NCBI RefSeq assembly: GCF_046297595.1
Contig: NZ_JBKBHT010000009.1
Location: 62,001-126,000 of the forward strand
Direction: 5' to 3'
Source of the DNA: Ferrovibrio sp046297595
Lineage (GTDB): Bacteria > Pseudomonadota > Alphaproteobacteria > Ferrovibrionales > Ferrovibrionaceae
DNA length: 64,000 nucleotides
The notes below the pieces were generated by a model. It was not told the origin of the DNA. It searched no databases and was given only the letters and a program-made list of their open reading frames with translations. Position 1 is the first letter of the stretch; every line of letters starts with the position of its first letter. Position numbers and translations under genes: made by a program. Positions 51,365 through 63,600 of this stretch are shown here, piece after piece.

Positions 51365-51726
51365 GGGATCTGCGACTCCTAGCGCGGAGGATAAGGAAAA
51401 AATGCGGGCGAACCATACGTCTGCCGTCAGGGCAGCGCAACCGGGCATCACGGCGTTTTCCCCGTGGACCTGCCGGAAAAGCGGGCAATCAGGCCGATCC
51501 ACGGGCAGCCATGCCCGAACATCGCGGATCGACAACCGATTCCACCACCGGTTCCCGTCCTGCGCAGAACCGCGGAATTGGTCCCAGAATTGCATACAGT
51601 TTGCCCCGGACCTGTGTCCGATTTCGCCCTTGGCGGGCGGTTTCCGCCCGGCATAGACTGCCGGGCCTAAGCCGAAGACCCGACTCGCATAATCGGCCAG
51701 GAATCATTTACGGGGAGACCGTCACC
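51365..51726. other. Divergent intergenic region between aatA and a solute-binding protein
   Basis: No gene is supported in these 362 bases. It must carry the divergent promoters of aatA and the binding protein gene. A GC hairpin GGGCGG-TTT-CCGCCC lies around 51637-51652 without a T-run, so it is not a terminator. Nothing else was recognised. Confidence 0.4.
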
Positions 51727-52755
51727 ATGACTTTCGTTCGTCCGCTTACCTTTGCCGCCGCCGGCCTGACGCTGGCCCTCGGCCTGGGCGCCACCGGCCA
51801 AGCCGCAGCCCAGACCAAGCTGAAATTCACCCTCGACTGGGCCTTCCAGGGGCCGACCTCCGCTTTCCTGCTGGCCGAGCAGAAGGGCTATTACAAGGCC
51901 GAGGGCCTCGACATCACCATCGATGCCGGCCAGGGCTCGGCCGGCGCGCTGCAGCGCGTGGCCACCGGCGCCTACGAGATGGGCTATGCCGACATCAACG
52001 CCCTGATCGAATATAATGTGAAGAACCCCGACAGCCAGGTGAAGGCTGTGATGATGGGTTACGATGCCGCGCCGTTCGGCGTCTATGCCCTGAAATCCTC
52101 GGGCATCAAGACCCCGAAGGACCTGGAAGGCAAGAAGCTGGGCGCGCCGGTCTTCGACGCCTCGTTCAAGCTGTTCCCCGCCTTCGCCGCCAAGGTCGGG
52201 ATCGACCGGACCAAGGTCACCCACATCAACCTGCAGCCGCCGCTGCGCGAGCCGAGCCTGAAGAACGGCAGCGTGGATTTCATCAGCGGCCACTACTTCT
52301 CTTCGATCCTCGACCTGGAGAAGATCGGCGTGAAGGCCGATGAAGTCATGGCCTTCCCCTATGCCGATTACGGCATGGACTTCTACGGCAACGCCATCAT
52401 CGCCTCGCCGAAATTCATCAAGGAGAACCCGGCGGCCATCAAGGGTGTGGTGAAGGCCACCATCAAGGCCTGGAAGGAAATCGCCGCCAATCCCGAACTG
52501 GGCGTGAAAGCCACCAAGACCCGCGACGGCCTGACTGACGAGGCGCTGGAAATGAAGCGCCTCAAGCTGTCGCTGGAGCGCAACGTGCTGACCAAGTGGG
52601 TCAAGGAGAACGGCTTCGGCGGCGTCGACATGGCCCGCCTGCAGCGTTCCTCGGATGCCGTGGCGTCCGCCGTCGGCCTGCCGCGCGCTCCGGCCGCCAA
52701 GGAACTGTTCGAGGACGGCTTCCTGCCGCCCAAGGCGGAACGCATGATGCCGTGA
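51727..52755 (+). CDS. ABC transporter solute-binding protein (NMT1/SsuA-like)
   Basis: The 342-residue periplasmic protein has a signal peptide (1-29, ending AQA... AAAQ) and the mature start KLKFTLDWAFQGPTSAFLLAEQKGYYKAEG typical of the NMT1/THI5-like, aliphatic sulfonate or taurine group. Further parts, GSAGALQRVATGAYEMGYAD and NGSVDFISGHYFSS, fit the fold. The start follows CGGGGAGACCGTCACC. No ATPase or permease gene follows, so its transporter is encoded elsewhere; it ends at a strong terminator. Confidence 0.88.
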   Translation: MTFVRPLTFAAAGLTLALGLGATGQAAAQTKLKFTLDWAFQGPTSAFLLAEQKGYYKAEGLDITIDAGQGSAGALQRVATGAYEMGYADINALIEYNVKNPDSQVKAVMMGYDAAPFGVYALKSSGIKTPKDLEGKKLGAPVFDASFKLFPAFAAKVGIDRTKVTHINLQPPLREPSLKNGSVDFISGHYFSSILDLEKIGVKADEVMAFPYADYGMDFYGNAIIASPKFIKENPAAIKGVVKATIKAWKEIAANPELGVKATKTRDGLTDEALEMKRLKLSLERNVLTKWVKENGFGGVDMARLQRSSDAVASAVGLPRAPAAKELFEDGFLPPKAERMMP

Positions 52756-52781
52756 TCGACGGCTGAAAACCTGCTATCAGG

Positions 52782-52812
52782 AAGGCGGCGGGGCAACCCG
52801 CCGCCTTTTCTG
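52782..52812 (+). terminator. Terminator of the solute-binding protein gene
   Basis: AAGGCGGCGGG (52782-52792) pairs perfectly with CCCGCCGCCTT (52797-52807), loop GCAA, followed by TTCTG. Confidence 0.9.
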
Positions 52813-52860
52813 TTTCATCCCCTCTGTTTCCCCAGTCCGCCGTCGCGCCAACACATAATA

Positions 52861-54108
52861 ATGACCGTTTCGCAACCCAGCAGCATGCCGGCCCAGTCCG
52901 CGCCGATACAGGCCGAGCCCGCGCCGTCCGGGCCGGCACAGACACACTGGCTGGCCGTGGCCGCCGTGCTGGCGGCCGGCGTGATCATCTCGATGCAGGT
53001 CGGCAAACTGCCGCCGTTGCTCAACACCCTGCGCAGTGAATTCGGCCTCGATCTGGTCACTGGCGGCCTGCTGGCCTCTTCGGTCAGCCTGCTGGGCGGC
53101 ATCATCGGCATCGCCGCCGGTTTCATCTCCGACCGCATCGGCGGCCGGCGCAGCCTGGCGCTGGGCCTGGCGATCGGCGCGATCGGCAGCCTGGCCGGCG
53201 CTTTCAGCCTTTCTGCCCTGCCGCTGCTGGCCGCGCGCCTGCTGGAGGGCCTGGGCTTCGTGCTGACCGTGGTTTCCGGCCCCAGCCTGATCGCCATGGC
53301 AGCCCGGCCTGACCAGCGCCACCTCGCGCTGGGATTCTGGAGCAGCTACATGCCGCTGGGCGTCACCCTGGGCATGCTGGGCGCTTTGCTGGTCGGCAAT
53401 CTGTTCGACTGGCGTGGCCTGTGGCTTGCCATGGCCGGGGTGCTGTTCGTGGCAGCCATTGTGCTGTATCGCCTGACCGATGGGATTGCCCAGCCGCGCG
53501 CGCGGCGCTTCAGCGCGGCGGCCCTGCGCCGACCCGGCCCATGGCTGCTGGCCGGCTGCTTCGCCTGCTACACGACGCAATGGTTTTCCATCGTCACCTG
53601 GATGCCGACCTATCTGCACCAGAGCGGCCACCTGGGCGACACCGGCATTGCGCTCGGAACGGCCGCGGTAGTGCTAGTCAATGCCGTGGGCACCACGGCA
53701 GCGGCCGGCCTGATGCATCGCGGCCTGCCGCGCTGGCTGCTGATCGCCGGTGCCGGCATGGTGATGGCCATCTTCGGCCTGCTCAGCTTTGGCCCGGACA
53801 TGCCGGTGGCGGGCAAGATCGCCTGCGCGATGGCGGCCAGCGGTTTCGGCGGCATGCTGCCATCCGCCGTGCTGGCCAGCGTGCCGGTCGAGGCGCGCGA
53901 TCCGGGCGAGATCGCCACGGTCAACGGCGTGGTGATACAGCTGCTCAATATCGGTTCTTTCGCCGGCCCGCCGGCCCTGGCCGTTCTGGTCACCTGGTTC
54001 GGCGGCTGGGAAAACGGGCGCTGGCTGCTGCCAGTCGCCGGCCTGGCCAGCATGGCCCTGGCGCTCGGCCTGCGCGCCACGGAACGGCAGCGGAGACATG
54101 CGGCATGA
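52861..54108 (+). CDS. MFS transporter (cyanate/nitrate-like CynX type)
   Basis: The 415-residue membrane protein has twelve hydrophobic stretches and the MFS motif in GFISDRIGGRRSLALGLAIG (about 88-107), typical of CynX/NimT-like porters. Long Pro/Gln-rich N terminus (MTVSQPSSMPAQSAPIQAE) is unusual but short. Substrate unknown. The end overlaps the EamA gene (ATGA), so the two are co-transcribed. Confidence 0.85.
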   Translation: MTVSQPSSMPAQSAPIQAEPAPSGPAQTHWLAVAAVLAAGVIISMQVGKLPPLLNTLRSEFGLDLVTGGLLASSVSLLGGIIGIAAGFISDRIGGRRSLALGLAIGAIGSLAGAFSLSALPLLAARLLEGLGFVLTVVSGPSLIAMAARPDQRHLALGFWSSYMPLGVTLGMLGALLVGNLFDWRGLWLAMAGVLFVAAIVLYRLTDGIAQPRARRFSAAALRRPGPWLLAGCFACYTTQWFSIVTWMPTYLHQSGHLGDTGIALGTAAVVLVNAVGTTAAAGLMHRGLPRWLLIAGAGMVMAIFGLLSFGPDMPVAGKIACAMAASGFGGMLPSAVLASVPVEARDPGEIATVNGVVIQLLNIGSFAGPPALAVLVTWFGGWENGRWLLPVAGLASMALALGLRATERQRRHAA

Positions 54109-54989
54109 AATTCGGTCGCGGCGACGCCTATCTGCTGCTCACCGTCATCATCTGGGGCAATACCTTCCCCACGGCGAAATACGTACTGGGCGTGATACCG
54201 CCCAATGTCTACGCCTCCACCCGCTATCTGCTGGCCGCCGTCACCCTGATGCTGGTTCTGGCCTGGCGCGACGGACTGCGCCTGCCGCGCAGGCAGGACC
54301 TGCTGCCCCTGATTGGCTTCGGCCTGCTCGGCATCACGCTGATGCAGTTGCTGTGGACCAACGCCCTGTCGCTCACGGCCGCCTCGAAGGGCGCGATCCT
54401 GGTGGCGGTGTCGCCGATCTGGGCCATGCTGATCTCCACCCTGCGCGGCCAACGCCCGTCCATCCCCGCCTGGGCGGGCATCCTGATCTCGTTCGGCGGC
54501 GTATTCCTCGTCATCAACAACAGCATCACCGCGATCACGGTGGGTGGCGGCTCGCTGCTGGGCGACCTGCTGTTCCTGACCGTCGCCTTCTGCTGGGCCT
54601 GCTATTCGGTTTTTGCGCCGCCCTACCTGGCCCGGCTGGGCGCGCTGTATCTCTCGGCCTGGTCGATGCTGTTCGGTGCCATCGCCCTCAGCCCGGCCAT
54701 GCTGTTCGGCATCGCCGATATCGACTGGAGCGTCGTCACGCCCCTGCACTGGGCCGGCTTCCTGTTCACCGCCATCTTCGCTGGCGCGCTGGGCTACCTG
54801 TTCTGGTACGAAGGCATCGCGCGCCTGGGTGTGGCGCGTTCAGTGGTCTATTCCTACCTGATCCCGGTTTTCGCGTTGCTGTCGGCCGTCAGTTTCCTGG
54901 GCGAACACGTCTCGGCCATCCAGCTGGCCGGCGCGGCCATCGTAATCGGCGGACTGGCGCTGACACGGATCAGCACCACGAAAACCTGA
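54105..54989 (+). CDS. EamA/DMT-family transporter
   Basis: The 294-residue protein has ten hydrophobic helices in two EamA repeats: first GDAYLLLTVIIWGNTFPTAKYVLGVIPPN (about 5-33) and second GGSLLGDLLFLTVAFCWACYSVF (about 150-172). RYLLAAVTLMLVLAWRDG and LYGEGI-like WYEGIARLG support the drug/metabolite group. The convergent methyltransferase gene ends one base away. The substrate is unknown. Confidence 0.88.
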   Translation: MKFGRGDAYLLLTVIIWGNTFPTAKYVLGVIPPNVYASTRYLLAAVTLMLVLAWRDGLRLPRRQDLLPLIGFGLLGITLMQLLWTNALSLTAASKGAILVAVSPIWAMLISTLRGQRPSIPAWAGILISFGGVFLVINNSITAITVGGGSLLGDLLFLTVAFCWACYSVFAPPYLARLGALYLSAWSMLFGAIALSPAMLFGIADIDWSVVTPLHWAGFLFTAIFAGALGYLFWYEGIARLGVARSVVYSYLIPVFALLSAVSFLGEHVSAIQLAGAAIVIGGLALTRISTTKT

Positions 54990-56558
54990 TCAGCTTTCGG
55001 CGATCAGGCACAGGGCCGGCGCGCCATCCGGCAGGCTGACGGGCTCGACAGCGATCACCACCAGACCCTCGGCCTTGGCCATCTCGCGCAGCTCGGCCTC
55101 GTCACGGGTGCTGGTCACTGCGATAAATACGCCCGCCAGCGCGAGGGCGATCTTCACGGCCGAGAAAACCGCCGACAGATCACGTTCGCGGTCCAGCAGA
55201 TCGACAGCCAGCATCAGGTCGTAATGGTCCGGTCGCGCCTCCAGGAATGGGATGATCGTATCGGTGTCGCAATCGTCATAAACGCCGGCTTCGAAGGCGC
55301 GGCGGCTGCGGTCGGCATCTTCGGAAACCATATCCAGATGCTGGGCAAGGCGGCGCAGCTCGGCAGTATGCCGGCCCATGCCACCGCCGATATCGACAGC
55401 CCAGCCCACGGCGAAATCGTTGCCGATCATACGTTCGGCGGCCTGCTGCAGGATGGCAGCGGCCGGCGCGTCGAGGCCATCCAGCAATTCATCGGTGCTC
55501 AGTGTGGTCAGCGGATCGACCGGTATCGGCGGGATCAAGCGCAGGGCGAAGACATAACCGGGCACCGGCCGGCCTTCCTCCTGCCGCAGTTCGACCTCTT
55601 CCAGCGCGATCACATCGAAGCCGGCTTCGGCGGCGCGCTTGCGCAGATAGGTTTCGCCATGCTGGTAGCGGCCGGTCTTCGATGCCGTGTAACGCGCCTC
55701 GGCACCCTTCTCCACGGTGGCGACGAACAGGCCGTCGGGCTGCAGGCAGTCGCGCACGGCGATGAACAGCGAGCGCAGGTCTCCGAAATAGGACAGTACA
55801 TCGGCGGCCAGCACCAGATCGTAGACCGCCGGTCGCTTGAGCAAAGCGGCGACGATCTCGCCCACGATCAGTTCGTCATACACGCCGCGCTGACGCGCCT
55901 TGTCGACCATGCGTGGCGACAGGTCGATGCCATCCAGCCGGCGCACAAGCTTCTGCACTTCCGGACCTAGCAGTCCCGTGCCGCAGCCCAGGTCGATGGC
56001 GCGGGTCGCGATACGGCCCACCAGCAGCCGTGTCGCGACCGCAGCCACCTGCTGCGGTGCCTTGTAGTCCAGCCAGCCGACCAGCTTCTCGTCGAAGCTG
56101 TCGGCGAAGGCATCGAACAGGCCAGCGATATAATCGGCATTCGCCTTGTCGGGTGCCTCACCCGACAGGATGGCGGCCATATGCCGCGCCTCGGCATGAT
56201 CGGGCCGCAGCGCGAGCAGGTGGCGATAGGTCAGCAACGCATCGGCGCGCCGGTCGAGCCGGATCTGCAACCGCGCCACCTGATGCAGCAACGGTTCGGA
56301 ATCGGGATTGGCCGCCAGGGCCTGCTGCAGCCGCGCGAGGTTGCTTGCCAGCGTCTCGTTCAGGCGCAGTTGCGCTAGGGCCGAATGAACGCGATCGATC
56401 TGTTCCGGCTGCGGCGGCGCCACCGGCAGGGCGGCTTTGACGCCGCCCAGGCCCAACAGCATGTCGGACACCGAAACCGGCCGGGCAACCGGCGCGGCTG
56501 GCCGGCCGGGGGCAGCCCCACCGGCCTTTTTCCGCGCCCGTCGTTCCCGCCGGTTCAT
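54990..56558 (-). CDS. Tandem methyltransferase-domain protein with TPR-like N terminus
   Basis: The 522-residue protein starts with a basic, proline-rich tail, then TPR-like helices (about 55-135, QLRLNETLASNLARLQQALAANPDSEP in part). A canonical SAM-binding methyltransferase domain follows with AIDLGCGTGLLGPEV (about 184-198) and VYDLVLAADVLSYF. A second, degraded copy with AVDIGGGMGRHTAELRRLA (about 395-413) follows, ending at the C terminus; it keeps a Rossmann-like outline but lacks a normal GxGxG. Substrate unknown. The pseudo-domain may be regulatory. Confidence 0.75.
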   Translation of the reverse strand: MNRRERRARKKAGGAAPGRPAAPVARPVSVSDMLLGLGGVKAALPVAPPQPEQIDRVHSALAQLRLNETLASNLARLQQALAANPDSEPLLHQVARLQIRLDRRADALLTYRHLLALRPDHAEARHMAAILSGEAPDKANADYIAGLFDAFADSFDEKLVGWLDYKAPQQVAAVATRLLVGRIATRAIDLGCGTGLLGPEVQKLVRRLDGIDLSPRMVDKARQRGVYDELIVGEIVAALLKRPAVYDLVLAADVLSYFGDLRSLFIAVRDCLQPDGLFVATVEKGAEARYTASKTGRYQHGETYLRKRAAEAGFDVIALEEVELRQEEGRPVPGYVFALRLIPPIPVDPLTTLSTDELLDGLDAPAAAILQQAAERMIGNDFAVGWAVDIGGGMGRHTAELRRLAQHLDMVSEDADRSRRAFEAGVYDDCDTDTIIPFLEARPDHYDLMLAVDLLDRERDLSAVFSAVKIALALAGVFIAVTSTRDEAELREMAKAEGLVVIAVEPVSLPDGAPALCLIAES

Positions 56559-56568
56559 CGCGCCGCGA

Positions 56569-58251
<1,683 letters not shown>

Positions 58252-58398
58252 GTCATGCTCCGGCGGTGAAAGACCGCGAAAAGTCGTCAAAAAAGTCGGC
58301 CGAGTTGTATAGAAACAGGGGCTTCCGCGCAATGCGGGGCGCCATTCCTGGAATGCGACGAAGGCCGCAAACAGCGGGCTTTCCGGCGCTTTCCGGGT

Positions 58399-59328
58399 TC
58401 AGGCCAGCATCAGCGCCCGGACATGGGCCGCGCTGGCGCTGGCCAGGGCATTCAGGTCATACCCGCCCTCCAGCGCCGAAACCACTCGTCCCGAGGCGGT
58501 TTTGGCCGCTACGGCCAGCAGCTGTTCGGTGATCCAGTAATAATCCTGATCCAGCAGCTGCAACTGGGCTAGCGGATCGCTGATATGGGCATCGAAACCG
58601 GCCGAGATCAGCACCAGTTCGGGCGCGAACCCCTCCAGTTTGGGCAGCAGCACCTTCTCCACGGCGCTGCGGAAATCCGTCGAGCCGGCAAAGGCGCGCA
58701 ACGGCACATTCACGATATTGCCGGCCACGCCTTTTTCATTCTGCGCCCCGGTGCCCGGATAAAGCGGATATTGATGCGTGGAGGCGTAGAAAAGATCGGG
58801 ATCGGCCGCGAAGGCAGCCTGGGTGCCATTGCCGTGATGCACGTCGAAATCGATCACGGCCACGCGCTGCAGGCCCCATTGCGCCCGGGCATGCTGGGCG
58901 CCGATCGCCACGTTATTGAACAGGCAGAAACCCATCGCCTGGTCGGGTTCGGCATGATGGCCCGGCGGCCGCACCGCGCAGAAGGCATTGCGCAGATCGC
59001 CCTGCATCACTGCGTCCACCGCGGCGCAGACCGCCCCGGCCGCACGCAGGGCTGCCTCGCCCGAACCGGGGGAAACCACGGTATCGCCATCGACATAGCG
59101 CAGGCCGTTGGTCGGGATCGACCGCAGCACCCGGTCGACAAAATCGCCCGGATGGACCCGGGCGATCTGCTCGGCGGTGGCCCGGGGGGCCTCACGCCGG
59201 TCGAGGTACAGGAACTCCTCGGCTTCCAGACGGGCCAGGACAGCCCGCAGCCTTTCCGGGCATTCCGGATGGCCCTCTCCCGTGTCGTGGGCAAAGCAGG
59301 CGGAATGGGAAAACAGCCCGGTTACCAT
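58399..59328 (-). CDS. Histone deacetylase-family hydrolase
   Basis: The 309-residue enzyme is a zinc-dependent deacetylase of the HDAC/acetoin-utilisation group. Motifs include HPECPERL (about 20-27), VRPPGHHAEPDQAMGFC (about 119-134) with the catalytic His pair, VIDFDVHHGNGTQ with zinc ligands, and LISAGFDAHISDPL (about 240-254) with the third ligand. Substrates in bacteria include acetylated small molecules or proteins. The frame covers the full family length. Confidence 0.92.
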   Translation of the reverse strand: MVTGLFSHSACFAHDTGEGHPECPERLRAVLARLEAEEFLYLDRREAPRATAEQIARVHPGDFVDRVLRSIPTNGLRYVDGDTVVSPGSGEAALRAAGAVCAAVDAVMQGDLRNAFCAVRPPGHHAEPDQAMGFCLFNNVAIGAQHARAQWGLQRVAVIDFDVHHGNGTQAAFAADPDLFYASTHQYPLYPGTGAQNEKGVAGNIVNVPLRAFAGSTDFRSAVEKVLLPKLEGFAPELVLISAGFDAHISDPLAQLQLLDQDYYWITEQLLAVAAKTASGRVVSALEGGYDLNALASASAAHVRALMLA

Positions 59329-59559
59329 CGCGCCATCCTGACCATTCCCGTGACCATTTTATGGGCTCCCTCCCGGCCTGCCTGTTATCGCAAATTTGGC
59401 AGGACCTTGCTCGACCGCACGTATACAATAGATCATGTTACTGACGATCCCGGCAATGCCCCTCGACCGCAGGAAGCGCAGGCCGGATTGATCGGACGAG
59501 GGAAACCGCCGGCTGTCAGGCCGTTCGGTGAGGGACTTTGATCAGGGTGGCGTGACAAC

Positions 59560-60669
59560 ATGAAGCTTTGGGGCCAGGTGCTTATTGTAGGCGGGATCGC
59601 GGTCGCCGCCGGATTGGGATTCATATATCGCGACAACCTGCCCTTCATCGGCAAGCCGGACGCCCCCACGGCCTCCCGGCCTGCCGGCCCGCCGCCGCTG
59701 CCGATCGACTACGCGCCGGTGAAGCGACAAGAGATCACCCGCACCATCGAGGCCGTCGGCACCGCCCAGGCCAACGAGGCCGTGACAATCACCGCCAAGG
59801 CAACCGGCCTGGTGGAGCGCATCAATTTCCAGGAAGGCCAGCAGGTGAAATCCGGCAGCATCCTGGTGGAGCTGGATGCCGCCGAAAGCTCGGCCAATAT
59901 CTCGGCCCTGCGCGCCGCGCGGGACGGCGCCAAACTGGCTTATGACCGCGCCAAACAGCTGATCGAAACCAAGGCCGTGGCCCAGGCCCGCGTTGACGAG
60001 CTTTCAAAGGCCTACGAGGGCGCCGAGGCCCGCCTGCGTGCCGAACAGGCCAAGTTCTCCGACAGCGTGATCCGCGCGCCTTTCTCAGGCAAGCTCGGCC
60101 TGCGCAAGGTCAGCCTTGGCGCGCTGGTGCGCCCGGGCGACGTGATCACCACGCTGGACGACACCACGGTGATCAAGCTGGAATTCGAGATTCCGGAAAC
60201 CGTGCTCAGCGGCGTGGCCATCGGCAACAGGGTGACCGCGATGGCCAGCGCCCTGCCAGGCAAAACGCTTGAAGGCACAGTGGCCACCATCGACAGCCGC
60301 GTCGACCCCACCACCCGCGCCGTGCGCGTGCGCGCCATGATCGCGAACCCGGAAGACGTGATCAAACCCGGCATGTTCATGACCGTGGCCATGAGCATCG
60401 GCAAGGTGCCGGATGCCATCATGGTGCCGGAGGAAGCCCTTCTGGCCCAGGGCGGCGAGCAGTTCGTCTTTGTGATCCGCGATGGCCGCGCCACCCGTAC
60501 CCGCGTGACTGTCGGCCAGCGCCTGCCCGGCCTGGCCCAGATCACCAATGGGCTGCATGGCGACGAACAGGTGGCTGTCACCGGCCTGCAGCAGTTGCGC
60601 GACGGTGCCCGCGTGCGACCCTCCACCCCGCCGGTTTCCGGCAGCCCGGCGACGAAGTCCGCCAGTTAA
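59560..60669 (+). CDS. RND efflux periplasmic adaptor
   Basis: The 369-residue adaptor has an N-terminal signal-anchor (about 5-24, GQVLIVGGIAVAAGLGFIY), a lipoyl-type part (NEAVTITAKATGLVERINFQEGQQVKSGSIL in part), a helical hairpin (AAESSANISALRAARDGAKLAYDRA in part), and a beta-barrel region with TRTRVTVGQ. It pairs with the RND pump 24 bases downstream. A repressor or outer-membrane channel gene is not visible near it. Confidence 0.92.
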   Translation: MKLWGQVLIVGGIAVAAGLGFIYRDNLPFIGKPDAPTASRPAGPPPLPIDYAPVKRQEITRTIEAVGTAQANEAVTITAKATGLVERINFQEGQQVKSGSILVELDAAESSANISALRAARDGAKLAYDRAKQLIETKAVAQARVDELSKAYEGAEARLRAEQAKFSDSVIRAPFSGKLGLRKVSLGALVRPGDVITTLDDTTVIKLEFEIPETVLSGVAIGNRVTAMASALPGKTLEGTVATIDSRVDPTTRAVRVRAMIANPEDVIKPGMFMTVAMSIGKVPDAIMVPEEALLAQGGEQFVFVIRDGRATRTRVTVGQRLPGLAQITNGLHGDEQVAVTGLQQLRDGARVRPSTPPVSGSPATKSAS

Positions 60670-60693
60670 AAGCACGCGATACGGAGCGCCGCC

Positions 60694-63600
60694 ATGGTCC
60701 TTTCCGATGTCTCGATCAAGCGCCCGGTCTTCGCCACCGTTCTGTCGCTGGTGCTGATCATCTTCGGGCTTTTCGCCCTACGCACCATGTCGGTCCGCGA
60801 ATATCCCGACATCGACCCGCCCGTGGTCAGCGTCAACACGATCTACCGCGGCGCCTCGGCCGAGATCATCGAGAGCAAGATCACCCAGGTGATCGAGGAT
60901 GCCGTGGCCGGCATCGAGGGTATCCGCGCGATCACGTCGACCAGCCGCGAGGAATCCAGCTCGGTCAGCATCGAGTTCAACCTGAGCCGCAATGTCGACG
61001 CGGCCGCCAACGACGTGCGCGACAAGGTCAGCCGCGTGCTGGCCCGCCTGCCCGACGAAGCCGATCCGCCGACCATCGCCAAGACCGAAGCCGATGCCCG
61101 CCCGATCATCTACATCGCCCTGTTCAGCGACCGGCTCAGCCTGCTGGAACTGACCGACTACGCCGACCGCTACCTGGTCGACCAGATGTCGATCGTCGAC
61201 GGCGTCGCCTCGGTGAACATCTATGGCGCGCGCCGCTATGCCATGCGCGTGCACCTGGATCGCATGGCCATGGCCGCCCGCAACGTGACGGTGCAAGACA
61301 TCGAGGAGGCAATTCGCCGCCAGAATGTTGAGTTGCCGTCCGGCCGCGTCGAGAGCAGCATGCGGGAATTCACCGTGCGCGCCGAATCCGGCCTGCGCAC
61401 GGCTCAGCAATTCGGCAACATCGTGCTGCGCGAGCAGGACGGATACCTTCTGCGGCTGAAAGAAGTGGCCAAGGTGGAACTCGGTGCCGAGGATGACCGA
61501 ACCGAGCAGCGCGTCAACGGCGTCACGGCCGTCGGCCTTGGCATCATCCGCCAGTCCAAGGCCAATGCGATGGAGATATCGCGCGGCGTCAACGCGGCGA
61601 TCGAACGCCTGCAGCCCAGCCTGCCCGCCGGCGTGACCATGGAGGTCGGCTACGATCAGTCGAAGTTCATCAGCCAGTCGATCTACGAGGTCTTTCATGC
61701 CCTGATGGTGGCGCTTGGCCTGGTGATCGGTGTGATCTTCCTGTTCCTGCGCTCCTGGCGCGCCACACTGATCCCGGCCGTGGCGATCCCGGTATCGGTG
61801 ATCGGCTCCTTCATCGTGATCGGCGCGCTTGGCTACTCGGTGAACGTGCTCACCCTCCTGGCCCTGGTGCTCGCCATCGGCCTGGTGGTCGACGACGCCA
61901 TCGTCGTTCTGGAAAATATCCACCGCCGCATCGAACTGGGCGAGCCGCCGCTGCTGGCATCCCTGCGCGGCGCCCGCCAGATCGGCTTCGCCGTGATCGC
62001 CACCACGATCGTTCTGATCGCCGTGTTCGTGCCGATCTCCCTCATGGAAGGCAATACCGGCCGGCTGTTCCGTGAATTCGGCCTTTCGGTCGCGGCATCC
62101 GTGCTGTTCTCCGGCTTCGTTGCGCTCACGCTCACGCCGATGATGTGCTCCAAGCTGCTGCATCCGGCCAAGGACGAGGGCTGGTTCTATCATGTGACGG
62201 AGAAATTCTTCGTCGGCATGTCGGATGGCTATGGCTGGCTGCTGCGCAAGTCGCTGGGCGCGCCGGTGATCGTGCTGGCGCTCGGCGGCGTGGTCTCGCT
62301 GGTCGCCTACCTGATGTTCCTGGCGATCCCCCGCGAATTCGCGCCAACCGAAGACCGTGGCGTCTTCTTCATTCCCGTCACCGGCCCTGAAGGTGCCAGC
62401 TACGACTACACCCGCAACAACGTCATCAAGATCGAAGATACCCTGAAACCCTATGTAGCCGATGGCACCGTGACCACGGTGCAGTCCTTTGTCGCACCTG
62501 CCTGGGGCGGCCGGCCCTCGCCGGTGAATTCCGCCTTCATGGTGGTGCGCCTGAAGGACTGGTCGGATCGCGAGATCAAGCAGCAGGACGTCGTCAAGGA
62601 TGCCTTCCCCAAGCTGCTCGCGGTCACCGGTGTGCGCGCCATTGCGGTCAATCCGCCCAGCCTGGGCCAGCGCGGGTCGCAGCCGCCGGTCCAGTTCGTG
62701 CTTGGCGGCCCGACCTATCCGATCCTCGACGGCTGGGCCGACCGGATCGTCGAGCGTGCGCTTGAGAACCCGAAACTGCTGGGCGTCGACCGGAATTACA
62801 AGCCGACCCGGCCGGAACTGCGTGTCGCCATCGACCGTAACCGCGCCGCCGATCTCGGTGTGCCGATCGAAACCATCGGCCGCACGCTGGAAACCATGCT
62901 GGGCGCACGCGAAGTGACCCAGTTCCAGCGCGAGGGCAAGCAATACAAGGTGATGGTGCAGGCGCAGGCGGAACAGCGCGTCACGCCGAACGACCTGAAC
63001 AACATCTATGTGCGGGCCACCGGCGGCCGCCTCGTGCCGCTGGCCAGCCTGGTCACCATCTCCGAAGGGGCGGCGGCGCGCGAACTTGCCCGCACCGACC
63101 GCCTGCGCTCTATCACCATCTCCGCTTCGCTGGCGCCCGGATACACGCTGGGCGAAGCCCTGGATTATATGGACCGCATCGCCGCCGAGGTGCTGCCACC
63201 CGAGGCGCGCGTCAGCTATGACGGCCAGAGTCGCGAGTTCAAGGATACTTCGGCGGCGATCTATCTGACCTTCGCTCTGGCGCTGATCATCGTCTTCCTG
63301 GTGCTGGCCGCCCAGTTCGAGAGCTGGATCCACCCGACCATCATCATCTTCTCGGTGCCGCTCGCTGTTACCGGCGCCCTCGGAGCATTGCTATTCACGG
63401 GCATCTCGCTGAACGTCTACAGCCAGATCGGCATCATCATGCTGATCGGCCTGATTGCGAAGAATGCTATTCTGATCGTCGAGTTCGCCAATCAGTTGCG
63501 CGATGAAGGCAAGACCATCCTCGATGCCGTGACCGAGGCATCCATCATCCGGCTGCGCCCCATCCTGATGACCACCATCGCCACCATTTTCGGCGCCATG

